Assembly: GCA_017938145.1 (NCBI GenBank)
Contig: JAGBCB010000034.1
Location: 41,162 to 105,161, forward strand
Length of the DNA stretch: 64,000 bases
Origin: Lachnospiraceae bacterium
Lineage (GTDB): Bacteria > Bacillota > Clostridia > Lachnospirales > Lachnospiraceae
Direction: 5' to 3'
The notes under the pieces: model-generated
Databases searched by the model: none
What the model was told of the DNA's origin: nothing
Seen by the model: the letters and a program-made list of their open reading frames with translations, nothing else
Shown: in pieces, positions 15,905-25,054 of the stretch
Numbering within the stretch: position 1 is the stretch's first letter
Layout: each line of letters starts with the position of its first letter
Program-made: the position numbers and the translations under genes

Positions 15905-17179
15905 TTAGAACACCTTCATACCGCTAAGGATTGCCTTCTTAGGACCAATGTATCGGTCATGGACTGCTGTTTCTTTTGCCAGGCGGATACTACTTAACAC
16001 CTCGCTAAGCTTACCGGTAATGGAAATTCCGGTTACCGGGGTAATTGTCTGACCGTCGTTATAGTATGCGAGACGAACCTCGCCGCCGATGTAGTCATTA
16101 TAAGCATCTACCTGCAGGCCGGACATGGATACTACTTCAAGATAAGGTGCCTTTGTTAAGCACTTTGGGCAAGCGGTTCCCGGTTCTACGGTAAGACATC
16201 CGAGGCTGCCGGTTGGCTTTTCTCCGAGGTACTGGCCAAAGCGGTTGGAACCGAAGTAATTGATTGCCTTTCCTTCTTCGATAATCTTAATGTCTGTCAG
16301 ATTCATACCGTCGGCATCAAACTTTGCACTGGCAATGTTACCTTCTGCCTCGCCTTTCATGGTAATGGTGATGGCATCGCCGGATAAATCCTTCTGAATC
16401 ATGTCTCCCTTGCTATGTACGTTGGACTTTGCATACACTCCGTAGTAGCTCAAATCGTAGGCTAATGTGGAAAACAGCTCTGATAACTCCAGTTTATTTA
16501 AAATGACACTGCCTGCAATTTCTGTTTCCGGTTTCTTTGCTTCGTATCTTGCCTTTACTTCCCGGAGTTTTTCTTCGATTTCCGCAGTAATTACCGCTTC
16601 ATCCAGAGTACTGAAATTATACTGCTGATACAGTTCCACGCTTTCTTCCTTGCCGTTGTAGGTTGGAATTGCTTCTACCATGGCACTGTACTTTACCTGG
16701 ATCTTATTTACGCCGTTACTGTTTGCCACAGTAATGGTGTTGCGGTTTACAAACACTTCCACGGAATTTAACGCTGTGCCCTCTTCTGCTTCTGCCTTAA
16801 ATACGGCATTTGCAACAGTTCCCGCAATTTCATTTAAAGAATAGTTTGAAAAATTACTCTCTACCTGATACTTGCCCTCTCCCGCTTCCGGAAGCTCGTA
16901 GCTTTGATTTTCAATAAGCAAGGCCTTTTCCACTGCGGTTTCAATCAAGGTATCCAATTCCTCTTCGGTAGTGGACGGATATACGATAAAGGAGGAATCT
17001 CCCTTAAACTCTCCATGCTTTACATACACGGTAACTTCTTTATCGCAGGTATTGGTTCTTCTGGTGGTTTCCAGCTTGCCCTTTACAAAGAAAAGCTGGT
17101 AGCTTTCTTTCTGAGTCAAATTGATTTTGTACTCATCCACCCGCTGATTCTTTTTTAAACACTCAATAATTTTAATCAT
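15905..17179 (-). CDS. pmbA: TldE/PmbA-family protein of the TldD-TldE protease pair
   Basis: The protein has 424 residues. This family is the non-catalytic half of the TldD/TldE heterodimer, a zinc protease that acts on unfolded peptides. The N-terminal domain and the C-terminal barrel with PGTACPKCLTKAPYLEVVSMSGLQVDAYNDYIGGEVRLAYY-type sequence are recognisable. The HExxxH metal site of TldD is lacking, as expected for TldE. The ATG overlaps the tldD stop (ATGA), so the two proteins are translationally coupled and probably made in equal amounts. The Cys-rich stretch near residue 345 (CPKC) is slightly unusual. Confidence 0.85.
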   Translation of the reverse strand: MIKIIECLKKNQRVDEYKINLTQKESYQLFFVKGKLETTRRTNTCDKEVTVYVKHGEFKGDSSFIVYPSTTEEELDTLIETAVEKALLIENQSYELPEAGEGKYQVESNFSNYSLNEIAGTVANAVFKAEAEEGTALNSVEVFVNRNTITVANSNGVNKIQVKYSAMVEAIPTYNGKEESVELYQQYNFSTLDEAVITAEIEEKLREVKARYEAKKPETEIAGSVILNKLELSELFSTLAYDLSYYGVYAKSNVHSKGDMIQKDLSGDAITITMKGEAEGNIASAKFDADGMNLTDIKIIEEGKAINYFGSNRFGQYLGEKPTGSLGCLTVEPGTACPKCLTKAPYLEVVSMSGLQVDAYNDYIGGEVRLAYYNDGQTITPVTGISITGKLSEVLSSIRLAKETAVHDRYIGPKKAILSGMKVF

Positions 17180-18579
17180 CCTAACTTCACCCTAACCTTT
17201 AAAGCAGGACCGCCGTCGCTGACGCGAACCCACTCCTTATAGCCCTTTCCGCAATGTCCTAAACCACTGATTTCAAAATCATCGGAAACCATGGAGATTG
17301 ACTTTAATAAATCCGGCACATAACCGCTCATAACCACCGGAGACACCCAATTGTCGGTAAGCTTGCCATCCACGATTTCGATGCCGTATTCCGCCACGCA
17401 CTGGATTGCCCAGTTCTTTGGGTCCTCCATGCCGTTGTTGGTTTCAAACAGCATATAACCGTGGTCGATGCTCTTAATCATATCTTCCAGCTTATCGGTA
17501 CCCTTTTCAAAGAAGGTGTTGGTCATTCTTGCGTATGCTTTTTTGCGGGTGGATTCTCTTCGGCCGTTACCGGTTGGTGCTGTGCCAAGCTGGGTTGCAG
17601 ATGCCAAATCAGAAAGTCCGGTAACTAAAATACCGTCCTTAATAATCTGGGTATCGCCCGCCAGTACGCCGTCATCATCAAAGAAGTAAGAAGCCACGCT
17701 TAAGGTGGAGGCAGCTCCGTCTCTCATGTTGCAGATTGGGGATGCCACATAATCGCCCACATACTTCTTTGCCAGTGCTCTGTCCTTTACAAACTGGTCC
17801 ATTTCCACACCATGGCCAAAGGCCTCATGGGCAATTAATCCGGTGATGGACGGAGCTGTAATTACATCATAAATGCCCGGTTCAATTGGCTTTGCCAGAG
17901 TCAGCATATGTGCCTTTTTCACCAGCTTATCCATCTTGCTCGGAAGCTTCTCAAGCACCGCCGCAAGTGTAGGGTCGCCTTCGCTTTCAAAGGACTGGAT
18001 AGTCTTTTCGTTCTCGTTATAAATGGCTACGATAATTCCGCTTGCCCAGGTATAGTTCTGGTCCAGTTCACGGTTCTCAGAGATGAACAGCTTGGACACT
18101 TCCATTTTGCCAAGGCGCACCATAGCATTTAAAATATGCTCCGATTTACCCGCCAATGTCTTACAGGTTTCCTTACAAAAATCAAGAAGCTCCTTGTCAG
18201 TATAGTTCTCGAAATCGCCCTCTCTTACAAAGGATTTTACCAAAGGCTCATCCGTAAGAATCACCTCATCAATGGTATTTGCCTTTAAGGAATCTTCCAG
18301 TTCCAGGGAACTTACAATTTCCTTTGCAAGCGCCGGAATATCTCCGGAAATATCATCCAGGGAATACTCGTAAAACTCCCGTCCGTTGCTCATTTTGATA
18401 ACAAATCCGCATTCCATATCGGAACCCGGGTCAATGTTGGAGGTATTACTGTCTACGCTGATATCCGTAGCTTTAATATCCACACCAAGCACACTGACAT
18501 ACTGATAATTTTTCTTTAATTCCGCCACAAGTTGCTTAATTTCACCGCGTTTGGAATCAAGATACTTTGAAAAACCCAT
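17176..18579 (-). CDS. tldD: TldD-family metalloprotease
   Basis: I place the start at 18579 (467 residues, MGFSKYLDSK), which has AAAGGA upstream. The open frame continues 21 codons further, but that part overlaps the promoter. The zinc site HEAFGHGVEMDQF lies at about residues 250-262. The C-terminal half carries the conserved GNGRRES and LGHCGKGYKEW stretches. TldD with TldE cleaves unfolded peptides; in E. coli the pair matures microcin B17 and degrades CcdA. No peptide-precursor gene is evident next to this pair. A sigma-A promoter lies at 18614-18642. Confidence 0.93.
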   Translation of the reverse strand: MGFSKYLDSKRGEIKQLVAELKKNYQYVSVLGVDIKATDISVDSNTSNIDPGSDMECGFVIKMSNGREFYEYSLDDISGDIPALAKEIVSSLELEDSLKANTIDEVILTDEPLVKSFVREGDFENYTDKELLDFCKETCKTLAGKSEHILNAMVRLGKMEVSKLFISENRELDQNYTWASGIIVAIYNENEKTIQSFESEGDPTLAAVLEKLPSKMDKLVKKAHMLTLAKPIEPGIYDVITAPSITGLIAHEAFGHGVEMDQFVKDRALAKKYVGDYVASPICNMRDGAASTLSVASYFFDDDGVLAGDTQIIKDGILVTGLSDLASATQLGTAPTGNGRRESTRKKAYARMTNTFFEKGTDKLEDMIKSIDHGYMLFETNNGMEDPKNWAIQCVAEYGIEIVDGKLTDNWVSPVVMSGYVPDLLKSISMVSDDFEISGLGHCGKGYKEWVRVSDGGPALKVRVKLG

Positions 18580-18613
18580 GTCTTTAGTTTCCTTTCTGCT
18601 TTTAGATACATAT

Positions 18614-18642
18614 AGAATACTGTTATTGCCGAATCCTGTCAA
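18614..18642 (-). promoter_or_regulatory. Sigma-A promoter of tldD-pmbA
   Basis: On the minus strand, perfect TTGACA (18637-18642), 17 bases and TATTCT (18614-18619). This also argues against the longer open frame that would start inside it. Confidence 0.78.
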
Positions 18643-18674
18643 TCATACAAACCTACCATGGCGTCATTTTAACT

Positions 18675-19226
18675 TTACTGTTTCCTGGTATATTTCGTCC
18701 CTTCCCTCTTCATAATCCCTTCAGAAATCATATCACGTCGGATGGTGCAATAATCCTCAAAAAATGCTTCAATCTTCTCGTTTACCTCAGTTTCGTCGTA
18801 AGTCTTCCCTACTTCAAACACCTTGGCAATCTCTTCTAAACAAATACGCTCCTTCTTCCGCTGTGCCGGAATCGATTTTAACTTACCATATTCAAAGAAC
18901 GCGGAAATCACCTTTTTGCGGTAGGCTTCTTCTCTCTGCTTCTGCTCATCCGCTTCATCGGATTCCTCTTTAATGATATCCAAAATGTTGGTCATGAAGA
19001 CCTCTTTGCGAATGGAGTACATGGTATAGTACTGCTCTTTTCTGGAAGTAACCGCCCCTGCATCCTCCAGTTTCTTTAAATGAAAGGAAATGGTTGCCGG
19101 AGTGAGGTCAAGCCGCTCTGCCAGCCGCTCCACATACATTTCCTCTTTCACCAGGGATTTTAAAATCTGCAGTCTGGACTTATCTGCCAGACATTTAAAC
19201 AATTTAATTGCATCTGCTTCTAACAT
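18675..19226 (-). CDS. ArsR-type transcriptional regulator with DUF2087-like C-terminus
   Basis: The protein has 183 residues. The N-terminal winged helix (about 1-85) has the ArsR pattern: LFKCLADKSRLQILKSLV, then the recognition helix LDLTPATISFHLKKLEDAG. The C-terminal part (about 105-183) resembles DUF2087, found in several Firmicutes regulators. There is no Cys metal site of the classic CxCxxC type, so the signal is probably not arsenite or cadmium. It lies 16 bases after a small gene of unknown function and shares its promoter, which is surrounded by inverted repeats. It is presumably a repressor of its own operon and perhaps of the divergent oxidoreductase gene. Confidence 0.88.
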   Translation of the reverse strand: MLEADAIKLFKCLADKSRLQILKSLVKEEMYVERLAERLDLTPATISFHLKKLEDAGAVTSRKEQYYTMYSIRKEVFMTNILDIIKEESDEADEQKQREEAYRKKVISAFFEYGKLKSIPAQRKKERICLEEIAKVFEVGKTYDETEVNEKIEAFFEDYCTIRRDMISEGIMKREGTKYTRKQ

Positions 19227-19242
19227 ATTCTCACCTACCCTC

Positions 19243-19578
19243 TCACAAATTCTGTATCTTTTCTTTTACTTCGTTTAATACCTGAAATTTGGTTTCTTCA
19301 ATCAAAATCTTTTCCACATCGTTATGCAGCTTTGCTTTCTCATAAGATTTTACCCAGTTCTTTGCAATGTTGTCAAGACGTCCTACGTACTCTTCCCAAA
19401 GCTCCTTACCGCATTTTTCTTTTGCCACCACTTGAACCACGGTCAGGCAGATACCATAGATATTTGCCCGGATTTTTTGTAAGTTGGCCTCATCCTTACA
19501 CTCCGTGGCAATCAGCTCCTGCTCCTTTTTGTTGGCAGCTTCTATGGATTTGTTTAAATACAAAATAAAATCATTCAT
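19243..19578 (-). CDS. Small helical protein of unknown function
   Basis: The protein has 111 residues from the second ATG (19578). The first ATG at 19584 is only 3 bases from GGAG, whereas the second has the better 9-base spacing. The product is charged and largely alpha-helical (KSIEAANKKEQELIATECKD, EKILIEETKFQVLNEVKEKI), with no signal peptide or membrane helix and two Cys. I recognise no family. It is the first gene of the pair with the ArsR-type regulator, sharing a consensus promoter with operator-like repeats, so it may be a target or co-factor of that regulator. Confidence 0.7.
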   Translation of the reverse strand: MNDFILYLNKSIEAANKKEQELIATECKDEANLQKIRANIYGICLTVVQVVAKEKCGKELWEEYVGRLDNIAKNWVKSYEKAKLHNDVEKILIEETKFQVLNEVKEKIQNL

Positions 19579-19599
19579 TTTCATTCTCTCCTTTGTTTT

Positions 19600-19688
19600 T
19601 TAATTTGATATTCTTCTAATTAGATTAATTTTACTATACCATCGTGTTGCTCCTTTGTCAACATTTATTTAGATGTCTATCAAATTAA
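19600..19688. promoter_or_regulatory. Operator-like inverted repeats around the ArsR-operon promoter
   Basis: An 11-bp arm TTAATTTGATA (19600-19610) is perfectly inverted as TATCAAATTAA (19678-19688), so the two arms bracket the promoter. Between them, just past the predicted start of transcription, is a perfect 10-bp palindrome TCTAATTAGA (19615-19624). The layout suits a dimeric repressor that blocks or loops the promoter. The identity of the binder is inferred. Confidence 0.5.
19633..19661 (-). promoter_or_regulatory. Sigma-A promoter of the small gene and ArsR-type regulator
   Basis: On the minus strand, perfect TTGACA (19656-19661), 17-base spacer and TATAGT (19633-19638). Confidence 0.8.
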
Positions 19689-19767
19689 TTTTCAACGTTC
19701 CTATTTTTAATAAGCCATAATAATTACATAATAAATCACACACACTATCCATTATGGAGGTGATTCT

Positions 19768-21066
19768 ATGTATTCGCTTTGGTCGGAAACTGTTACGTTT
19801 CCTTCTTTTGAAGCATTAAATAAAAATATGAAAACCGATGTACTCATCATCGGCGGCGGCATTACCGGTATCCTTACCGCCCACTATTTGCAGCAGGCAG
19901 GTGTAAACTATATTCTGGTGGAGGCAGATACTATCTGTAGCGGCATTACCAAAAATACTACCGCCAAAATCACGTCCCAGCACGGACTGATTTATCATAA
20001 AATCGCTAAAAAATACGGGATAGACGCTGCCGGATTGTATCTGGAAGCTAACGAAGCAGCTCTTTGGGAATACCGGAAGCTTACAAAAGAATTTTTATGT
20101 GACTTCGTAAATGAAACTAATTATGTTTATACGCTGACACGGCCGGATAAACTGGAACAGGAACTGGATACGTTGAAAAAGCTCCGTTTCCCGGCAGAAT
20201 TTGCCCAGAACCTTCCCCTGCCTTTTCCTACCGCAGGGGCTGTTGCTTTTCCGAATCAGGCGAAATTCCATCCGCTAAAGTTTTTGGCAGAGCTTGCAAA
20301 ACCTCTGCATATCTATGAGCACACCAAGGTTCAGGAGCTTGTTGAAACTCTTGCCGTCACAAATCATGGAAAAATTCAGGCAGACAAAATCATTGTCACC
20401 ACTCATTTCCCGTTCCTTAATAAACACGGCAGCTATTTTCTGAAACTGTATCAGCACCGCTCCTATGTGTTGGCCCTTAAGGACGCCCCAAAGCCAAAGG
20501 GAATGTATGTGGACGAAGCTGATAAAGGGCTATCCTTCCGCACTCACCAGAATCTTCTTATACTCGGCGGTGGCGGACACCGTACCGGTAAACAGGGCGG
20601 AAACTATAATGAATTGCGATGTTTTGCCGACAAACACTTTCCGGATGCCAAAGAGGTATACCATTGGGCCACCCAGGACTGCGTGACGTTAGATGGCATT
20701 CCTTACATTGGTCAATATTCCAAACACACGCCAAATCTGTATGTTGCCACCGGATTTAATAAATGGGGAATGACCTCTGCCATGGTGGCGGCCCTTTTGC
20801 TTCGAGACCTGATTACAGGCAAAAAAACGCCATATGCCGACGTTTTTTCTCCGTCCAGAAGCATATGGCATCCTAAATTATTTTTAAATGGCTTTGAATC
20901 CTCCGTTAATTTGCTGACTCCTACCCGCAAGCGCTGTCCACACTTAGGCTGTGCCCTAAAATGGAACAAGGCAGAACACACCTGGGATTGTCCGTGCCAT
21001 GGGTCCCGGTTTACAAGAAAAGGCGAGTTAATTGACAATCCGGCAACGGATGATTTAAAAGAATAA
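19768..21066 (+). CDS. FAD-dependent oxidoreductase with C-terminal Rieske [2Fe-2S] domain
   Basis: The protein has 432 residues. The N-terminal Rossmann motif DVLIIGGGITGILTAHYL (about 24-41) binds FAD, in the DadA-like / glycine oxidase fold. The C-terminus has a Rieske cluster site: CPHLGC (about residue 391) and CPCHGSRF (about 409), giving the C-x-H and C-x2-H ligand pairs. The fusion is known in bacteria as YhfW-like proteins; the substrate is unknown. The ATG at 19768 has GGAGG 8 bases upstream. It is divergent from the ArsR-operon, so a shared control region is possible. Its 3' end overlaps the convergent PfkB kinase gene by 12 bases, without a visible terminator between them. Confidence 0.9.
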   Translation: MYSLWSETVTFPSFEALNKNMKTDVLIIGGGITGILTAHYLQQAGVNYILVEADTICSGITKNTTAKITSQHGLIYHKIAKKYGIDAAGLYLEANEAALWEYRKLTKEFLCDFVNETNYVYTLTRPDKLEQELDTLKKLRFPAEFAQNLPLPFPTAGAVAFPNQAKFHPLKFLAELAKPLHIYEHTKVQELVETLAVTNHGKIQADKIIVTTHFPFLNKHGSYFLKLYQHRSYVLALKDAPKPKGMYVDEADKGLSFRTHQNLLILGGGGHRTGKQGGNYNELRCFADKHFPDAKEVYHWATQDCVTLDGIPYIGQYSKHTPNLYVATGFNKWGMTSAMVAALLLRDLITGKKTPYADVFSPSRSIWHPKLFLNGFESSVNLLTPTRKRCPHLGCALKWNKAEHTWDCPCHGSRFTRKGELIDNPATDDLKE

Positions 21067-21984
21067 AATATCCAGTCCCAGCTCCTGTGGCTGGAATCTC
21101 GGACAAACATTATCAGAAGAAACAATTACGGATGCCGCCAGCGTTGTTCCTATTTCTACAGCTTCCGCTAAAGTTTTTCCGTAAGTTAAACCTGCAGACA
21201 CCCCGGCGCAAAATGCATCTCCGGCGCCGGTGGTATCCTTAACCTGAACCTTCTTTGCCGGGCAAATGCCCTTATTTCCGTTTAAATCAGCATACACCGC
21301 TCCTCTGCTTCCCATGGTAACTACCATAGCCGGAATTTTAGCACGTACTACTTTTTCTGCCAGGATATCCCGCAATTCCTCCGGCGTCTTATCGCTATAA
21401 TCGTCTAAAAACAGCATCCCCGCCTCCTGCTCATTACAAATGAAGCAGTCAAACTTTTGGAAGAAATCCCTTCGTTCAATGGCGATACTCATGTTGGAAA
21501 CCACAGCATAAGTCTTTACATCGTGCTTTTCTGCCAGTTCAAATACTTTTTTTACTGTAGCCTTGTCAATATCTACTTCTAAAACAACAGAATCCGCCTG
21601 AGAAAAGATTTCATCTCCCTTTTCTTCCAGCATGTCTAAAATAGGCAGCAGGTTCGGGCGCTTGGAAATGGAACCTGCCACATTTCCGTCGCTGTCAAAT
21701 ACTGCAAGCCAGGTTCCCATGCCATCCGGGCATACCTGAACATAATCCGTATTTACTTTATGATTTTGCAGCTTATGCACCACATCCGCACCCATTGGAG
21801 TATCATCCACAATGCCAAGATAAGTAGGTCGTAACTCCATGTTGGCAATATCTTCCACCACATTTCTTGCCACGCCGCCGTGAATATATTCAATTCTTCC
21901 GGCATTTCTGCCGTCCGGTATATATGTGTCATTCGGAAAACCTTTGATGTCCACAAAAGTGGCACCGATTACTACAATTCCCAT
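21055..21984 (-). CDS. PfkB-family carbohydrate/nucleoside kinase
   Basis: This 309-residue kinase has the PfkB signature 2 DTTGAGDAFCAGVSAG (about residues 247-262) with the catalytic Asp in GAGD, and the N-terminal GGVARNVVEDIANM substrate motif. The protein would phosphorylate a sugar, pseudouridine or similar small molecule with ATP. The N-terminal sequence VIGATFVDIKGFP is reminiscent of pseudouridine kinases, but the substrate is not settled. No pseudouridine-5'-phosphate glycosidase gene is adjacent. Start at 21984 is supported by GGAGG upstream. Confidence 0.88.
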   Translation of the reverse strand: MGIVVIGATFVDIKGFPNDTYIPDGRNAGRIEYIHGGVARNVVEDIANMELRPTYLGIVDDTPMGADVVHKLQNHKVNTDYVQVCPDGMGTWLAVFDSDGNVAGSISKRPNLLPILDMLEEKGDEIFSQADSVVLEVDIDKATVKKVFELAEKHDVKTYAVVSNMSIAIERRDFFQKFDCFICNEQEAGMLFLDDYSDKTPEELRDILAEKVVRAKIPAMVVTMGSRGAVYADLNGNKGICPAKKVQVKDTTGAGDAFCAGVSAGLTYGKTLAEAVEIGTTLAASVIVSSDNVCPRFQPQELGLDILFF

Positions 21985-22016
21985 ACAATTTCCTCCAATA
22001 TCTATTTATATGTAGT

Positions 22017-22082
22017 TTGATTCGTGCTATAATACTTTAAACCAGTATACTACATTTTTGTTGATTCGTATATAAATACTTT
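22017..22082 (+). repeat. 22-bp imperfect direct repeat carrying promoter-like sequence
   Basis: The copies at 22017-22038 and 22061-22082 both begin TTGATTCGT and end ATACTTT, and 17 of 22 positions agree. The first contains an extended -10 element (TGCTATAAT, with TATAAT at 22028-22033). The second has a weaker TATAAA. They lie between the divergent PfkB and RNA methyltransferase genes, so tandem promoter copies are possible. Confidence 0.5.
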
Positions 22083-22107
22083 GATTTACATAAGGAGAAC
22101 AAAACTC

Positions 22108-22944
22108 ATGCCTGTTATAGAACTCACCGATTTTAACGCCCCGGAGCTTGATATTTACGCAAGACTGAAAGAAAACCAATTGCAGCACTATTTTGAGCCT
22201 GCGCCGGGATTGTTTATTGCCGAAAGCCCAAATGTGATAGAACGGGCCTTAAATTCCGGTTGCAAACCCTATTCTATTCTTGTAGAATCCTCGCGGATTG
22301 AAAAAGAAGCTAAAGAAATTATTGCCCGCTGTGGTGATGTTCCGATATACTCCGCTTCCTTTGATGTTTTAACCAAGCTGACCGGTTTTCAGTTAACCCG
22401 AGGTCTTCTCTGCGCCATGTACCGCCCCGTATTACCATCCGTAGAAGAAATCTGCAAAAATGTCCGCCGCATTGCAGTACTGGAAAACGTGATGAACCCT
22501 ACCAATGTGGGTGCCATTTTCCGCTCTGCCGCTGCCCTTGGCATGGATGCTGTACTTCTCACCTCCGGCTGCAGTGACCCATTATACCGCCGTGCCAGCC
22601 GTGTCAGTATGGGTACGGTATTTCAGATTCCATGGACGTATTTCGACAAAACAGAGCTTTCTACAGGTGCAGAAAGCTCTTCAAATAACTATGTTATGAA
22701 ATTAAAACAACTTGGCTTCACAACAGCCGCCATGGCTTTAAAAGAGGATTCTACTTCTGTAGATAACCCTATTTTCAAAACCTGTGATAAGCTTGCGGTT
22801 ATCCTTGGTACCGAAGGTGAAGGTCTTTGTGAAGAAACCATTGAGGCCTGTGATTATACCGTCATGATTCCAATGGCTCACGGAGTAGATTCTTTAAACG
22901 TGGCTGCAGCCAGTGCTGTAGCCTTCTGGAATCTCGTAAAATAA
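22108..22944 (+). CDS. SpoU/TrmH-family RNA 2'-O-methyltransferase
   Basis: The chosen start (22108, 278 residues) has AAGGAG 10 bases upstream. A TTG further upstream would add nine residues outside any good ribosome site. The three SpoU motifs are intact: NVMNPTNVGAIFRSAAALG, LGTEGEGL and MIPMAHGVDSLNVAAASAVA, which form the knotted SAM-binding fold. The N-terminal 100 residues resemble the RNA-binding half of TsnR/RlmB relatives. It would methylate a ribose in rRNA or tRNA; which base is unknown. Confidence 0.9.
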   Translation: MPVIELTDFNAPELDIYARLKENQLQHYFEPAPGLFIAESPNVIERALNSGCKPYSILVESSRIEKEAKEIIARCGDVPIYSASFDVLTKLTGFQLTRGLLCAMYRPVLPSVEEICKNVRRIAVLENVMNPTNVGAIFRSAAALGMDAVLLTSGCSDPLYRRASRVSMGTVFQIPWTYFDKTELSTGAESSSNNYVMKLKQLGFTTAAMALKEDSTSVDNPIFKTCDKLAVILGTEGEGLCEETIEACDYTVMIPMAHGVDSLNVAAASAVAFWNLVK

Positions 22945-22949
22945 AAATA

Positions 22950-23030
22950 TACCTACGTACAGAACGTACTTTCAAAAATATGCCCACTTCAGAACCGCTT
23001 AACGCTAACGTTCTGTACGTGGGCATACTT
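22950..23030. terminator. Bidirectional terminator with alternative pairings
   Basis: Two pairings share the right arm. TATGCCCAC (22979-22987) pairs with GTGGGCATA (23019-23027). Alternatively ACGTACAGAACGT (22955-22967) pairs with ACGTTCTGTACGT (23008-23020). T-rich tracts follow on both sides. It lies between the convergent methyltransferase and YgiQ-like genes and shares an apical sequence with the terminator at 36697. Confidence 0.8.
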
Positions 23031-23037
23031 TTCCTAT

Positions 23038-25005
23038 CTATTTTTTCTTGTGAACATTCCGAATGGTCTTTTTCTTCTTTGGAGCATCAGCCTTTTTGCT
23101 TCCTGTCGAATTCTTTGCAGAAACCGTCGATTTTCCGTTCTTATTGCTTCCGCCCTTTCCGGTACTCTTATTTCCTCCGGCGTAATTCGGACCACCATAA
23201 CCGCCTCTGCCCTCTTTCGGACGAATCAGGCAACGCTTATCATACCCAATTAAGTCTTCTCTTCCTGCAAGCTTCAATGCCTCCAGAACCAAGTCATAGT
23301 TCTTTGGATTACGGTACTGGATTAAGGCACGCTGCATGGCCTTTTCATGCGGAGACTTTGGTGTGTAGACCTCTTTCATAGTACGTGGGTCCAATCCGGT
23401 ATAATACATGCAGGTGGAAATGGTGGATGGTGTCGGATAGAAATCCTGCACCTGCTCCGGCATATAGCCCAGGTCTCTTAAGTACTCGGCAAGCTTTACT
23501 GCTTCCTTGATGGTGGAACCCGGATGGGAAGACATCAAGTAAGGCACCACATACTGCTCCTTTCCAAGCTTTGCATTGGTCTGCTTATATTTCTTAATAA
23601 ACGCCTCGTAAACGGAGTTTTCCGGCTTACCCATCATAGATAACACTTCGTCGCAAATATGCTCCGGTGCCACCTTCAACTGACCGCTGATGTGATGCTC
23701 ACAAAGCTCCTTAAAGAAGGTATCGTCCTTGTCCGCCATCAGATAATCGAAGCGGATACCGGAACGTATAAAAACCTTCTTCACCTTTGGAAGCTCCCGA
23801 AGCTTACGGAGAAGCTTTAAATAATCGGAATGGTCAACTTCCAAGTTTTGGCATGGCTTAGGGAATAAACACTGCTTATTTGGACAAACGCCTTTGGTTA
23901 ACTGCTTTTTGCAGGCAGGAGCCCTGAAGTTTGCGGTAGGACCACCTACGTCGTTAATGTAGCCCTTAAAGTCCGGATCCCACTGGAATGCCTTCGCTTC
24001 TTCCAAAATGGATTCGTGGCTTCTGGTCTGGATAATTCTTCCCTGATGGAAGGTCAGGGCGCAGAAGCTGCAACCGCCAAAGCATCCACGGTTGCTGACC
24101 AGACTAAACTTTAATTCCTGAATTATCGGAATACCACCCTTTTCTTCATAGCTTGGGTGATAATTTCTCATATACGGAAGGGCGTAAATCCGGTCCATTT
24201 CCGCCTGGGAAAGAGGCTTTGCCGGAGGATTCTGCACTACATATTCGTTGTCCGCATACTTTTCTACCAGGCGCTTTCCGGAGAACGGGTCGGTGTTGCA
24301 ATACTGGGTATAAAAGCTTTTTGCAAAAGTCTTCTTATCTGCCAGAATTTCCGGAAAAGACGGAAGCTCCAGCGCATCATATACGGAATCCAAAGAACTT
24401 GTTTTATACACCGTTCCATTAATAAAAGTAATGTCTTTTACATCCAATCCGCTGTATAAGGCATCTGCAATCTCCACGATGGACTTTTCGCCCATACCAT
24501 AAGAAATCAGGTCTGCCTGGGAATCCAGCAAGATAGAACGTTTTACCTTATCACTCCAGTAATCGTAATGACCCAGACGGCGCAGGGACGCTTCGATACC
24601 GCCGATAATAATCGGCATCTGCTTATATACCTTACGGATTAAATTACTATATACTATAGTTGCACGGTCCGGGCGCTTACCGATTTCTCCGCCCGGAGTG
24701 TAGGCATCGGTCTGGCGGCGTTTTTTTGCCACTGTATAATGATTTACCATAGTATCCATATTACCGCCGGAAACCAGGAAACCCAGGCGCGGTTTTCCAA
24801 GAATGGTAATGCTTGTTTCGTCCTTCCAGTCCGGCTGGGAAATGATTCCCACCTTATATCCGTGGCTTTCTAACATACGGCTGATAATGGCTGGTCCGAA
24901 GGAAGTGTGGTCTACATAGGCGTCTCCGATAACATATACAAAGTCACACTGCTCCCATCCTCTCTTTTCCATATCCGCTTTACAAATCGGTAAAAAATCT
25001 TTCAT
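23038..25005 (-). CDS. YgiQ-family radical SAM protein
   Basis: The protein has 655 residues. The cluster motif CFGGCSFC (Cx3Cx2C, about residues 310-317) binds the [4Fe-4S] used to cleave SAM. The N-terminal domain (about 1-290) and the SPSH-like end of the radical SAM barrel match the YgiQ family (UPF0313), whose reaction is unknown. The last 50 residues form a Lys/Gly/Ser-rich tail ending [13 protein letters not shown], which could bind nucleic acid. Extra cysteines (CPNKQC, near residues 368-373) might hold an auxiliary cluster. It lies 49 bases after the MATE gene and may be read from the same promoter. Confidence 0.9.
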   Translation of the reverse strand: MKDFLPICKADMEKRGWEQCDFVYVIGDAYVDHTSFGPAIISRMLESHGYKVGIISQPDWKDETSITILGKPRLGFLVSGGNMDTMVNHYTVAKKRRQTDAYTPGGEIGKRPDRATIVYSNLIRKVYKQMPIIIGGIEASLRRLGHYDYWSDKVKRSILLDSQADLISYGMGEKSIVEIADALYSGLDVKDITFINGTVYKTSSLDSVYDALELPSFPEILADKKTFAKSFYTQYCNTDPFSGKRLVEKYADNEYVVQNPPAKPLSQAEMDRIYALPYMRNYHPSYEEKGGIPIIQELKFSLVSNRGCFGGCSFCALTFHQGRIIQTRSHESILEEAKAFQWDPDFKGYINDVGGPTANFRAPACKKQLTKGVCPNKQCLFPKPCQNLEVDHSDYLKLLRKLRELPKVKKVFIRSGIRFDYLMADKDDTFFKELCEHHISGQLKVAPEHICDEVLSMMGKPENSVYEAFIKKYKQTNAKLGKEQYVVPYLMSSHPGSTIKEAVKLAEYLRDLGYMPEQVQDFYPTPSTISTCMYYTGLDPRTMKEVYTPKSPHEKAMQRALIQYRNPKNYDLVLEALKLAGREDLIGYDKRCLIRPKEGRGGYGGPNYAGGNKSTGKGGSNKNGKSTVSAKNSTGSKKADAPKKKKTIRNVHKKK

Positions 25006-25054
25006 AGTTCCTCTTTCTCTGCCGGACTTCTCCGGCCCAAAACTTATCTATCGG

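Noticed and set aside
18580-18642. Longer N-terminus for TldD
   Set aside because: It would begin inside the consensus promoter, and the extra residues do not match the family.
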